From NCBI RefSeq assembly GCF_038050405.1, contig NZ_CP150900.1:1922001-1986000 (forward strand): DNA of 64,000 bases, in the 5' to 3' direction. This stretch comes from Paraburkholderia sp. IMGN_8 (GTDB taxonomy: Bacteria; Pseudomonadota; Gammaproteobacteria; Burkholderiales; Burkholderiaceae). Made by a program: the position numbers and the translations under genes. Shown one piece after another: positions 17,733 to 26,108 of this stretch. The number at the start of each line of letters is the position of its first letter. The first letter of the stretch is position 1. The notes beneath the pieces are model-generated. The model ran no database searches. It saw nothing but the letters and a program-made list of their open reading frames with translations, and was not told the origin of the DNA.

Positions 17733-19019
17733 ATGGACTTTGCATATAGCCCGAAAGTCGAAGCGCTGCGCACCCAGGTGCGTACGTTCATGGACGCTCA
17801 CATCGTTCCGCGCATCCGGCGATGGCACGAGGAAGTGAGTGCGGGTCAATATCCGGTTTCCTTTATGGAGACCTTGAAGGAGCAGGCGCGTGAAGAGGGT
17901 CTCTGGAATCTGTTCCTTCCGCATCTGCGCGACGACGAGCCCGGTACCCGTCTGACCAATCTCGAATACGCGCCCCTGGCTGAAATCATGGGGCGTGTAT
18001 CTTGGGCATCGGAGGTATTCAACTGCAATGCGCCGGACACGGGCAATATGGAGCTGCTCCATATGTTTGCCACGCCCGCTCAGCGCAAAGAGTGGCTCAA
18101 GCCCCTTCTCGACGGCAAGATCCGCTCGGCGTTTGCGATGACGGAGCCGGCTGTGGCCTCCTCGGACGCGACCAATATCACGACGTCGATTCGACTTGAC
18201 GGGGATGACTATGTCATCGACGGCCGGAAGTGGTTCATCACGAATGCAGCACACCCGAATTGCACGCTCTTCATCGTGATGGGCAAAACGGATCCGGACG
18301 CACCGAGCCACCGTCAGCAGAGCATGATTCTCGTGCCCCGCGATACACCCGGCGTCAAGGTGATCCGCAATATCACGGTGGTCAATCACCTGGCACCGGA
18401 AGGACACTGCGAGATCGAGTTCAAAGAGGTGCGCGTACCCCGGTCGAATCTCCTCGGTGAAGAGGGCAGCGGCTTTGCGCTCGCGCAGGCGCGCCTTGGG
18501 CCGGGACGGATTCACCACTGCATGCGGTCGATTGGCGCCGCCGAACTGGCGCTCGAGTTGATGGTGGAACGGGCCCAGGCACGCACGACATTCGGAAAGA
18601 TGCTGCATGAGCACGGGTCCGTCGCCGAATGGATCGCGAAGTCCAGAATCGAAATCGATCAAGCGAGGCTGTTTGTTCTCAAAACCGCGTGGATGATCGA
18701 CAACGTGGGTGCGAAGGAGGCGCGCAAGGAGATCTCGATGATCAAGGCGCTCGTACCAAGTGTTCATACCGCCGTTTGCGAGCGGGCAATGCAGGTGTTT
18801 GGCGCGATGGGGCTGAGCCCCGACACGCCATTGGCCGATAGCTGGACGTGGGGCCGTGCGTTGCGGTTCGCAGATGGCCCGGACGAGGTTCACTTGCAGA
18901 GCATTGCACGGATGGAACTCAAGGCGCAGCCCTATGAACCGGGGAAGGATAATCCCTACCTGATGACGTCGGCGCAATGCATAGCGCCAGTTTCAACGCT
19001 TTGCATGGGACCCGAGTAA
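17733..19019 (+). CDS. Acyl-CoA dehydrogenase, ACAD10/11-like (LvaC-like)
   Basis: 428 residues with all ACAD regions: FAMTEPAVASSDATNI (flavin/substrate segment), the central beta-domain, and the ADGPDEVH motif near 386-393 that is common in ACAD10/11-type enzymes. GGAAGAG precedes the ATG at 17733. It probably works with the APH-fold kinase at 15840 to dehydrate a hydroxyacyl-CoA through a phosphorylated intermediate, as shown for LvaA/LvaC and ACAD10/11. The last seven residues (TLCMGPE) and the stop codon are encoded inside the first copy of a palindromic repeat, so the native C-terminus has been replaced or extended. Confidence 0.88.
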   Translation: MDFAYSPKVEALRTQVRTFMDAHIVPRIRRWHEEVSAGQYPVSFMETLKEQAREEGLWNLFLPHLRDDEPGTRLTNLEYAPLAEIMGRVSWASEVFNCNAPDTGNMELLHMFATPAQRKEWLKPLLDGKIRSAFAMTEPAVASSDATNITTSIRLDGDDYVIDGRKWFITNAAHPNCTLFIVMGKTDPDAPSHRQQSMILVPRDTPGVKVIRNITVVNHLAPEGHCEIEFKEVRVPRSNLLGEEGSGFALAQARLGPGRIHHCMRSIGAAELALELMVERAQARTTFGKMLHEHGSVAEWIAKSRIEIDQARLFVLKTAWMIDNVGAKEARKEISMIKALVPSVHTAVCERAMQVFGAMGLSPDTPLADSWTWGRALRFADGPDEVHLQSIARMELKAQPYEPGKDNPYLMTSAQCIAPVSTLCMGPE

Positions 19020-19095
19020 GCGCTAAAGCGCTAACTCGGGTCGACAGCTTTGCATGGGACCCGAGTAAGCATTAAAGCGCTAACTCGGGTCGACA
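18998..19095 (+). repeat. Two tandem copies of a 49-bp palindromic repeat
   Basis: Copies at 18998-19046 and 19047-19095 differ only by two bases in the centre. Each has a TTTGCATGGG lead, an outer stem ACCCGAGT/ACTCGGGT, an inner stem GCGCT/AGCGC (damaged in the second copy, GCATT) and a CGACAG tail. A third, oppositely oriented copy lies at 61865-61911 with a matched change in both arms of the outer stem. The first copy contains the TAA stop of the ACAD gene. It resembles REP-type elements. Confidence 0.8.
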
Positions 19096-19108
19096 GACTG
19101 ACCTTGCG

Positions 19109-19134
19109 GGGGCGCCTTGGGTTTCCGGCGCCCC
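19109..19134. terminator. Stem-loop between convergent genes
   Basis: GGGGCGCC at 19109-19116 pairs perfectly with GGCGCCCC at 19127-19134 across a 10-base loop. It lies between the convergent ends of the ACAD gene and the TetR gene. There is no long T-run, so it may be a bidirectional hairpin that slows or ends transcription rather than a textbook intrinsic terminator. Confidence 0.5.
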
Positions 19135-19157
19135 GGCGAGACGACTAGCGCTCGCCG

Positions 19158-19835
19158 TCAGATCCTCCCCAACAAGGACCGCGTTTCTTCCGACGGCTCT
19201 GCGGTGAGTACGCTTTCAAACGTGTCCATCAAGCTGGACACGGCGTATTGCGGGGACCAGAGCCCGCCAGACTCGCCATTGTCCCGACTCGCTTCCCACG
19301 CTGCCAGTGCGGCATTGCCGTAGATGCCGACGAGCGACAGTCTGTGATCGACTATTGCCGGCGGAATAGGGGAAAGCAGGTTCCGGAGCTGGGCGTTGCA
19401 ACGCTGATAACCCAGATTCCACTTGTTTTCCAGCGCCTCCCGCAAGAACGCGCGGTTGTTCAACTGCAAGTTGGCGATCATGCGGATGTACGTCGCCTGA
19501 CCCGTACGATCCGCCAGATCAAGCATCGGAAAGAGCAGCGCGCCCAATACCGCTCGCACGTTTATCCCGCCCTCTGCCTCCAGTCTGTCGAGCCGCGCCT
19601 GACGGTCTTCGTCTATAAGGCGCGCGCCGTCGACGACCAGCTCACGTGCCAGTTCAAGTTTGTTCCCGAAGTAGTAGCGCAGCGAGGCGCTGTTGCGCTG
19701 CCCTGCAGCGGAGATGATGTCCTGTACGGACACTCCGTCCAATCCGCGCAGCGCGAACAGGCGTTGGGCTTCTTCTTTTAAGCGAATTCGTGTCTCCGCC
19801 CCATCCGAGCGAAGGGTTTTCCCTGACGTCGTCAT
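19158..19835 (-). CDS. TetR-family transcriptional repressor
   Basis: 225 residues. The N-terminal HTH (about 14-62) reads through RLFALRGLDGVSVQDI and the recognition end SLRYYFGNKLELARE. The C-terminal two-thirds is a helical ligand-binding region with no family-specific signature I can name. Its start lies 63 bp from that of the flavin hydroxylase/hydrolase fusion on the other strand, and a perfect palindrome sits between them. It most likely represses the fusion/ligase/porin run and itself, and responds to a pathway acyl-CoA or aromatic compound. Confidence 0.85.
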   Translation of the reverse strand: MTTSGKTLRSDGAETRIRLKEEAQRLFALRGLDGVSVQDIISAAGQRNSASLRYYFGNKLELARELVVDGARLIDEDRQARLDRLEAEGGINVRAVLGALLFPMLDLADRTGQATYIRMIANLQLNNRAFLREALENKWNLGYQRCNAQLRNLLSPIPPAIVDHRLSLVGIYGNAALAAWEASRDNGESGGLWSPQYAVSSLMDTFESVLTAEPSEETRSLLGRI

Positions 19836-19850
19836 TACTTTACCGTGTCG

Positions 19851-19862
19851 AGTTAATTAACT
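19851..19862. promoter_or_regulatory. Candidate TetR operator, perfect 12-bp palindrome
   Basis: AGTTAATTAACT is fully self-complementary and lies in the 63-bp divergent gap between the TetR gene and the hydroxylase/hydrolase fusion gene. It is AT-rich in a GC-rich neighbourhood. Position and symmetry fit an operator that overlaps both promoters; binding is inferred. Confidence 0.55.
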
Positions 19863-19898
19863 ACACTGGCATAACTAACCCAGTTGGAGAAACTTAGC

Positions 19899-22031
19899 AT
19901 GAAAGTCATCGTTGTTGGAGGAGGCATTGGTGGGCTCACGACCGCTCTGGCACTGCTGCGCCACGGCATCGAGCCGATTGTACTGGAGCGCGCACCGCAA
20001 TTGACCGAGGTCGGAGCCGGTGTCCAGATCGCTGCGAACGGCACGATCGTGCTGCGGGAACTGGGGCTTGAGCCGGCGCTGGCGAGCGTTGCGACCGTGC
20101 CGGAGCGCTTTGACTACCTCGAGTTGTCAACGGGGCGTCTCCTGTACGTTGCCCCGCTCGGTAAGGAGGCGGAGGCACGTTACGGCGCGCTGCTCTACAA
20201 CGTCCACCGCGCCGACCTGATCGACTTGCTCGCGAAGGCCGTGCCGCCCAATGTGATCCGGCTGGGGGCGCAATGCGCGTCGGTTTCCCAGGACGACGAG
20301 GGCGCCTACGTCACGCTGCAAAACGGCGAAGTGATTCGTGGCGACGCCGTGATCGGCGCGGATGGCATTCACTCTGCCGTTCGGACGGCCCTGCGGGGAC
20401 CCGAGGAGAAGCAGTTCGCCAACATCCTCATGTGGCGCTCGCTCATCCCCGCCGACCGGCTCAAGGGCCTGAAGTTGCCGGTGGCGGGGAACAACTGGTT
20501 CGGCGTGGGCAGGAATATCGTCTCGTACTGGGTGCGCAAGGACCTCTACAGCATTCTTGCGTCGGTGCCGGCAACCGAAGTGAGCCGCGAGTCGTGGACG
20601 CAGTCGGGGGACGTCGCGCAACTGCGGCGCTCGTTCGCGGGTTCCGAGCCGACCGTCCAGAAGATGCTGGAAGCGGTGGACTCGACGTTCATTACCGGGA
20701 TGTACCACCGGGATCCGATTGAACACTGGAGTACCGGACGGATCGCCCTGCTCGGCGACGCCGCGCATGCAATGGTGCCCTATCTGGCTCAAGGCGCCTG
20801 CCAGGCGATCGAAGACGCATGGGTCCTCGCCACCTGTCTCAAGAACCATGGCCCGGCCGGCGTTCAGGACGCGCTGCTGGAATACGAACGGCGCCGCCAG
20901 CCGCGTACGACGCGGATTCAGGCGGGCGCGCGATTTGTCGTCGACTGGGCACACGAGCCCGACGAGGCGCGTGTACACCAGCGTAACGGACGCCTGAAGG
21001 GGCTCTCGCGTATCGATCCGCTGGCAGAGGCTTCGTGGTCGTTCGCATGGGGGCACGACATCCTCGAGGCCGTCAAGCTGCCGCCGGGCGAGGTCGTAGG
21101 CTTGAGCGCGGCACGCGAAGGAAAGCGGATGGAGCGCCCCGAGAGTCAGCGCGCTTTCGATCTCTGGAAGGGCGTGTTCAAGCCGGATGACATTGCGCGT
21201 GGCGACCGGGGGCAGCGTGCGGCGTACGAACGGTTCCTTCTGGAGCAGTTCCCGGCGCCCGCACGCACCGAAGTGACGGACGTCGATCTTCATGGGGTGA
21301 GCTCGTTGCGCGTGGTTGCAGCGGGAGCAGGGCACAAGGCGACCGTGTTGCACTTCCACGGCGGTGGCTACGTGCTGGGAACGGCTAAGAGCTCGGTTGA
21401 ATACGCAAGCCGTCTCTCGCGCGCCCTGAACGGTCCGTGCTACACGGTCGACTATCGCCTCGCGCCCGAGCATCCGTATCCGGCAGCATTCGATGACGCA
21501 TTCAGCGCCTATCGCGGCTTGCTCGCTTCGGGTGTCGATCCGTCGACGGTGTTCCTGAGCGGTGAATCGTCCGGTGGCGGCCTTGCACTGGCGTTGGCTG
21601 CTGCGTTGCGTCGCGCGGGCCTGCCGTTGCCGGGCGGCGTCATTGCAATCTGCCCGCTCACTGACCTCACGCTTGGCGGCCCCTCCGTCATGGCGAATTC
21701 GGGAGACGACCCGGCCGCGAATCGCGAGACGCTTTCCAACCTCGTCGCGTCTTACTTCCAGGGCCACGAGCCGACCGATCCGATGGTGTCGCCCCTGTTC
21801 GCGGACCTGGCGGACCTACCGCCGGTGTTCCTTTCGGCCGTCGAAGGAGAGGTGCTGGAAAGCGACACGACTCGCTTTGCGCAGCGGGCAAGGAGAGCCG
21901 GCGCGAACGTGAAGCTGAAGATGGTGGCCGATTCGGTCCACGTCTTCACGCTCTTCCCGTTCCTGCCGGAGACCGCCGAAACGCTTGAAGAAATCGGCCA
22001 GTGGAGCCGCCAGCTCGCGATTTGCGCGTGA
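19899..22031 (+). CDS. Fusion of a class A flavin monooxygenase with an HSL-type alpha/beta hydrolase
   Basis: 710 residues in one frame. Residues 1 to about 385 are a flavin hydroxylase of the salicylate/3-hydroxybenzoate hydroxylase type: GGGIGG at 7-12, the DG motif GADGIHSAVR, and GDAAHA near 287. After a linker, about 440-705 is an alpha/beta hydrolase of the hormone-sensitive-lipase family: oxyanion HGGGY starting at 487, nucleophile Ser557 in GESSGG, and a C-terminal His in DSVHVF. At the usual catalytic Asp position I read Glu (GEVLESD). An ATG at 19899 after TTGGAGAA is the start. Two enzymes normally encoded separately are joined, which suggests the product of one feeds the other. 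An acyl-CoA ligase follows 65 bp downstream. The substrate is unknown; an aromatic ester or lactone is my guess. Confidence 0.85.
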   Translation: MKVIVVGGGIGGLTTALALLRHGIEPIVLERAPQLTEVGAGVQIAANGTIVLRELGLEPALASVATVPERFDYLELSTGRLLYVAPLGKEAEARYGALLYNVHRADLIDLLAKAVPPNVIRLGAQCASVSQDDEGAYVTLQNGEVIRGDAVIGADGIHSAVRTALRGPEEKQFANILMWRSLIPADRLKGLKLPVAGNNWFGVGRNIVSYWVRKDLYSILASVPATEVSRESWTQSGDVAQLRRSFAGSEPTVQKMLEAVDSTFITGMYHRDPIEHWSTGRIALLGDAAHAMVPYLAQGACQAIEDAWVLATCLKNHGPAGVQDALLEYERRRQPRTTRIQAGARFVVDWAHEPDEARVHQRNGRLKGLSRIDPLAEASWSFAWGHDILEAVKLPPGEVVGLSAAREGKRMERPESQRAFDLWKGVFKPDDIARGDRGQRAAYERFLLEQFPAPARTEVTDVDLHGVSSLRVVAAGAGHKATVLHFHGGGYVLGTAKSSVEYASRLSRALNGPCYTVDYRLAPEHPYPAAFDDAFSAYRGLLASGVDPSTVFLSGESSGGGLALALAAALRRAGLPLPGGVIAICPLTDLTLGGPSVMANSGDDPAANRETLSNLVASYFQGHEPTDPMVSPLFADLADLPPVFLSAVEGEVLESDTTRFAQRARRAGANVKLKMVADSVHVFTLFPFLPETAETLEEIGQWSRQLAICA

Positions 22032-22096
22032 CGCAAGCAATCGGTTTCAAGGCGCTACGCCATATCACTGCATTTCGTCTCACGCTCGGAGTAGAC

Positions 22097-23797
22097 ATGA
22101 CGGCAACATCAACGCGTCGGCTGGTCGACGTGCCGCGGCAGATATCCGTGCCGCAGACATCGCTATACACGAATCTCGAAGTCTCCTCGAACCGCCATCC
22201 GGAAAAGGCCGCAATCCTTTACTACGGCAGCACCGTAAGCTACAGGCAATTGCGACATGAAGTCGAAGCGCTGGCCGGATTCCTGCAGCAGCACTGCGGC
22301 ATCGCCCGGGGTGAGCGCGTCGTCCTGTACATGCAGAACAGTCCGCAGTTCGTCGTCGCCTTCTATGCGGTGCTGCGCGCGGATGCCGTAGTCGTGCCCG
22401 TCAATCCGATGAACCGGACTGCGGAGCTGCAACACATACTCGAAGATAGCGGGGCTAGAGTCGCCTTCGTCGGCGAAGAACTTATGGAGCACGTACGGTC
22501 GCTGTCGGGTCGCCACGTGGACTATGTGATCCCCGCACGCTATGCCGACTATCTTTGCGACAAGACCGATCTGCCGCTGCCCGACGTCCTGACATCGTCC
22601 GGACCGCAGCCTCGTGCAGAATCTGTCCGCTGCCATGCTGCCCTCGTCGGCTGGAACGACGCACTCTCTCGTGCGTGCATTGCCCGCGACCACGAATCCC
22701 GGCCCGAGGATCTCGCGGTCATTCCGTATACGTCCGGCACGACTGGTCGCCCCAAAGGGTGCATCCATACACATCGTAGCGTGATGCATTCAACGGTCTC
22801 GTGCGCTGAATGGCCGAACCTCGCGAACGAGAGCGTGATGCTGTGCTCGGTACCGTTGTTTCACGTCACCGGCATGCAGAACTGCATGAACATGCCGATA
22901 TTCATCGGCGCCACGATGGCGATCATGACCCGCTGGGACGCGAAATGTGCCGCGCACGTGATCGAACGTCACCGCGCAAGCACATGGGTCACTGTTCCCA
23001 CGATGCTCATCGACCTGCTGAACATGGCGGACGTCGACAAGTTCGACCTGAGCTCCATTGCGTACCTGAGCGGCGGCGGTGCCGCGATGCCGCAGGCTGT
23101 CGCGCAGCAGATCCAGCAGCGTTGGGGCATTCCGTACGTAGAAGGGTACGGCCTCACCGAGACGATGGCGGCGACCCACATCAATCCGCCGAAGCACAGT
23201 AAGCAACAGTGCATGGGAGTGCCGGTCTTCAACACGGATTCACTCGTCGTCGATCCCGAGACGCTCAAGCCTCTTGGTGAAGAAGAAACAGGCGAGATTC
23301 TCGTCAGCGGGCCTCAAGTATTCGACGGGTATTGGAAGTCGCCGGAAGCCACGCAAGATGCATTCGTTCTGATCGATAGGAAGCGATACTTGCGCACCGG
23401 AGACCTCGGCTACGTGGATCGGGACGGATATTTCTTCATCGTCGACCGGCTAAAGCGCATGATCAATGCCTCTGGCTACAAAGTCTGGCCGGCCGAGGTC
23501 GAGGCCATGCTGTTCGAGCATCCCGCCATACAGGAAGCGTGTGTCATTGCGACGCACGATCCGCGTCGAGGCGAGTCGGTAAAGGCGGTCATCGTGCTTC
23601 GGAACGGCGAGCACGCGACGGGAGAGGAAATTGTGTCGTGGGCCCGCGAGCGCATGGCGTCCTATAAGGTCCCCCGCGTCATTCAGTTTGCCGCCAGCTT
23701 GCCCCGTACGGCGAGCGGAAAGATCCAGTGGAGACTGCTGCAGGAAGAGGAAACGCGGAGTCGAAACGCCCAATCCGAAGACCGCCGGCTGGATTGA
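22097..23797 (+). CDS. AMP-forming acyl-CoA synthetase
   Basis: 566 residues of the acyl/aryl-CoA ligase superfamily. The P-loop is IPYTSGTTGRPKG, the A5 motif YGLTETMA, A7 YLRTGDLGYVDRDGY, A8 DRLKRMINASGYKVWPAEVE in part, and the A10 lysine lies in RTASGKIQW. GGAG stands before the ATG at 22097. It is directly downstream of the hydroxylase/hydrolase fusion and probably activates an acid released by the hydrolase domain, so that the kinase/ACAD/SDR run on the other side of the TetR gene can act on the CoA ester. Sequence alone does not tell aryl from fatty acid substrates. Confidence 0.87.
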   Translation: MTATSTRRLVDVPRQISVPQTSLYTNLEVSSNRHPEKAAILYYGSTVSYRQLRHEVEALAGFLQQHCGIARGERVVLYMQNSPQFVVAFYAVLRADAVVVPVNPMNRTAELQHILEDSGARVAFVGEELMEHVRSLSGRHVDYVIPARYADYLCDKTDLPLPDVLTSSGPQPRAESVRCHAALVGWNDALSRACIARDHESRPEDLAVIPYTSGTTGRPKGCIHTHRSVMHSTVSCAEWPNLANESVMLCSVPLFHVTGMQNCMNMPIFIGATMAIMTRWDAKCAAHVIERHRASTWVTVPTMLIDLLNMADVDKFDLSSIAYLSGGGAAMPQAVAQQIQQRWGIPYVEGYGLTETMAATHINPPKHSKQQCMGVPVFNTDSLVVDPETLKPLGEEETGEILVSGPQVFDGYWKSPEATQDAFVLIDRKRYLRTGDLGYVDRDGYFFIVDRLKRMINASGYKVWPAEVEAMLFEHPAIQEACVIATHDPRRGESVKAVIVLRNGEHATGEEIVSWARERMASYKVPRVIQFAASLPRTASGKIQWRLLQEEETRSRNAQSEDRRLD

Positions 23798-24031
23798 TCT
23801 GTTGGCCTGCCGAAGCGCGCGATGAGTAGTCGAAGCAGGGCAGGCTCGGCGTACCGGTGACATCAAAGGATGAGGTGTTCGTCGAGTCGGCAGGTTGATC
23901 AAGTCGTCTACGCCCATTGAGTCACGCAATAAGAAGAAACCGGGCGCTCGCGCTCAGCTGGCAATAAATGAGTTGTAGATGCGACTCATATAATTCGTAG
24001 TGCGACATAATCATAATGCTGGAGTTTATAA

Positions 24032-25183
24032 ATGAAGAAGGTAAGGAGATTGTTCGGAAAAGAGCGGCATCGACGCAAGGCCGGCCTGTTGGCTGCCATC
24101 ATGTCTACCGCGACGCTGTACTCCGTCTCAGCAGCCGCGCAGTCGTCGGTAACGCTTTACGGCCTCGTCGATACGGGAATTCGCTACACCACTCATGCGG
24201 ATCCGCAAGGCGATTCTCGCGTCCAGCTCGCCAGCGGCGCAAGCGAGAGCCACTTCGGATTCAAGGGGGTGGAAGACATGGGTGGCGGAACGTTGGTCCT
24301 ATTCGACCTTGAGGATCGCTTCTTCCCGAACTCCGGGGCGACGGACCCCGCCTATCCGTTCTTCAATACGGCTTTTGTTGGCGTGCAGTCGAGCAGTTAC
24401 GGAAAGTTGACAATGGGGCGTCAGATCAACCCACTTGCTGACGCTGTTCTGAGAGCCTTCGTGACCAATCTATGGCTCCCGACCTTCTACCAGTTTCGGC
24501 CGGAAGTCATGATGGCTCAGGGCGTGTGGACAAGCAACATGGTCAAATATGCGGCGAGATGGCAATACCTGACGGCTGAGGTGTCGTATGCGTTTGGTGG
24601 CAATGCAGGCGCATTTGGTGCGGGAAGTCAGATTGGGGCATCGCTTCTCTATTTGCCCGGCGAACCATTGCGACTGGCTGCCGCGTACCTGGACTCGCGC
24701 GATGCCGTGAACACCTCCGCGCACCTCAAATCCTGGACTGCCGGCGGGTCATATTCGTTCGGAAATACGACGCTCACGGCAGGCTGGGCGGTGAACCGGC
24801 AGGATGCCGGCTTTGTCGGCAATTTCCCTAACGGGCCATTCAGCGCGCCGGAATTGTCCGCGCTTAAATTCAATACGTTCAGTTCCCGGCAAATGTTTTT
24901 TGGTGGGGTGACGCAGCAGGTAGCGGACGTGATTCACCTTTCTGCGAATGTGTGGCGCACGATTCAGACCGGGAAGACGCAAGCAGCCAACGGGAACGCG
25001 ACGCAATTCCAGCTGCTTGCGGACTATAACTGGTCGAAACGCACGGATACCTATCTGGAAGCGGACTACTCGCTGTACCGCGGCGGAATGGTTGGTGCCC
25101 AGTTCCAGGGCATCAACGCCCTAAGCTCGGCGTACGGCACGACCCAGCTAGGCATCATGGCTGGCTTGCGGCATATGTTCTAG
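24032..25183 (+). CDS. Porin, Gram-negative Porin_4 (OmpC-like) family
   Basis: 383 residues. The signal peptide is preceded by a basic N-terminus (MKKVRRLFGKERHRRK) and cleaves near SAAAQS, followed by SVTLYGLVDTGIRYTT, the standard first strand. The middle keeps HFGFKGVEDMGGGTL and the LTMGRQ turn; the last residues GLRHMF give the required C-terminal Phe. GGAG precedes the ATG at 24032. It ends the hydroxylase/ligase run, although a 234-bp gap may hold its own promoter. It probably admits the aromatic substrate of this cluster. Confidence 0.9.
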   Translation: MKKVRRLFGKERHRRKAGLLAAIMSTATLYSVSAAAQSSVTLYGLVDTGIRYTTHADPQGDSRVQLASGASESHFGFKGVEDMGGGTLVLFDLEDRFFPNSGATDPAYPFFNTAFVGVQSSSYGKLTMGRQINPLADAVLRAFVTNLWLPTFYQFRPEVMMAQGVWTSNMVKYAARWQYLTAEVSYAFGGNAGAFGAGSQIGASLLYLPGEPLRLAAAYLDSRDAVNTSAHLKSWTAGGSYSFGNTTLTAGWAVNRQDAGFVGNFPNGPFSAPELSALKFNTFSSRQMFFGGVTQQVADVIHLSANVWRTIQTGKTQAANGNATQFQLLADYNWSKRTDTYLEADYSLYRGGMVGAQFQGINALSSAYGTTQLGIMAGLRHMF

Positions 25184-25210
25184 GGTCTGTTCATATGTGA
25201 ACAGACCCTA
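25181..25210. terminator. Long perfect inverted repeat overlapping the porin stop codon
   Basis: TAGGGTCTGTTCA (25181-25193) and TGAACAGACCCTA (25198-25210) pair perfectly over a 4-base loop, and the first three bases are the porin stop codon. As RNA this is a strong 13-bp hairpin that could end the porin transcript, though no T-run follows. The arm resembles the edge of a sequence at 34591 (GGCTCTGTTCACATTTT), so it may instead be two insertion-sequence ends lying back to back. Confidence 0.6.
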
Positions 25211-25478
25211 GGCTGCCTCCGGGACGACGAGCGGCTCGAGAGAGCGCAGGCGGGAGCGATCACTGACAATCCTGAAAGGACGAAAGAATGTCCTTCGAAC
25301 ATATTTCGATTCGACCATACCGGAGGGCGATCGCTCCTTTTTCGGCCATGGACAACTCGCGACACAACGCGCCGAGCAGGTTGCGCACATATCAATATCC
25401 GACGCAGATCTGTCTGTTGAAGAGTCATCTTCAGTGGATCGTTGAACCGTACGAAAGAGACTGGTCGTTCGAGCGAGG

Positions 25479-25937
25479 TTAAACGAGGTCGTCAAGCGCG
25501 CCAGCGTTCTCGTACAACCTGAGCAGCATGGAGCGCAACACCCTGATGTCGCTTGCATTGAAGCCAGAGAGGACCACCGACTCATGGCGCTTTGCGACAG
25601 GGACGATGCGCAGAGCAAGTTCTTCCCCCTTTTCCGTCAGGACAACCCTGATCGACCGTCCATCGGTTTCGCTCCTCTCCCGCCGCACTAACTCTTGATC
25701 CTCAAGCCGGTCAATGATCCTGGAAAGCGCCGAAATATCTGACGATGCGTGGACAGACAGTTCAGACAAAGTCTGGCCCGGAACGTACAGAAGCGAGGCG
25801 CAGACTCGCCACTCGCTGAGGTTCAGGCCAAACGGTTTGAGTGCCTTCGAGAACGCGTTTCCCATCCGGCTCGTGGCGCGTGCCATCAGGAAGGGAACCG
25901 CTTTTTCCAATTCTTCTGGCCGCTTGGAGGTGTTCAT
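25479..25937 (-). CDS. MarR-family transcriptional regulator
   Basis: 152 residues from the ATG at 25937 (a TTG four codons earlier is in frame). The MarR winged helix lies at about 35-105: FGLNLSEWRVCASLLYVPG, the recognition region SDISALSRIIDRLEDQ and the wing RRERSETDGRSIRV. It is divergent from the gamma-resorcylate decarboxylase operon, and two identical 12-base sites lie in the 171-bp gap. MarR proteins of aromatic pathways (HpaR-, BadR-like) are usually relieved by an aromatic acid or CoA ester. Confidence 0.87.
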   Translation of the reverse strand: MNTSKRPEELEKAVPFLMARATSRMGNAFSKALKPFGLNLSEWRVCASLLYVPGQTLSELSVHASSDISALSRIIDRLEDQELVRRERSETDGRSIRVVLTEKGEELALRIVPVAKRHESVVLSGFNASDIRVLRSMLLRLYENAGALDDLV

Positions 25938-25977
25938 GATCGTCGCCAAAATTGAGGGTTAACGTGGGTTCATGTAC

Positions 25978-26022
25978 TTGAAAAATCAATTATACTCCGC
26001 TCCATAGTAGTTGAAAAATCAA
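25978..26022. promoter_or_regulatory. Paired palindromic operator sites (TTGA-4-TCAA)
   Basis: The word TTGAAAAATCAA occurs twice, at 25978-25989 and 26011-26022. Each is a TTGA/TCAA inverted repeat, and they are 33 bp apart, close to three helical turns, so two dimers would sit on the same DNA face. They lie between the MarR gene and the decarboxylase gene, 41 and 74 bp from the MarR start codon. The best reading is a MarR operator controlling both directions; this is inferred from position and symmetry. Confidence 0.65.
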
Positions 26023-26108
26023 GTAAAGCGATGTCCGGATGAACCTGTGTGGGACGCCCGACGTTCCTTGGGTCGGTAGGGTGTTGCGCGTTGAACTGGA
26101 GCAGACCG

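Noticed and set aside
17661..18977. 438-codon minus-strand frame over the ACAD gene
   Set aside because: It is a codon mirror of a clear acyl-CoA dehydrogenase, with no motif or ribosome site.
20127..21767. 546-codon minus-strand frame over the hydroxylase-hydrolase fusion
   Set aside because: No domain and no ribosome site; the plus-strand frame carries all the enzyme motifs.
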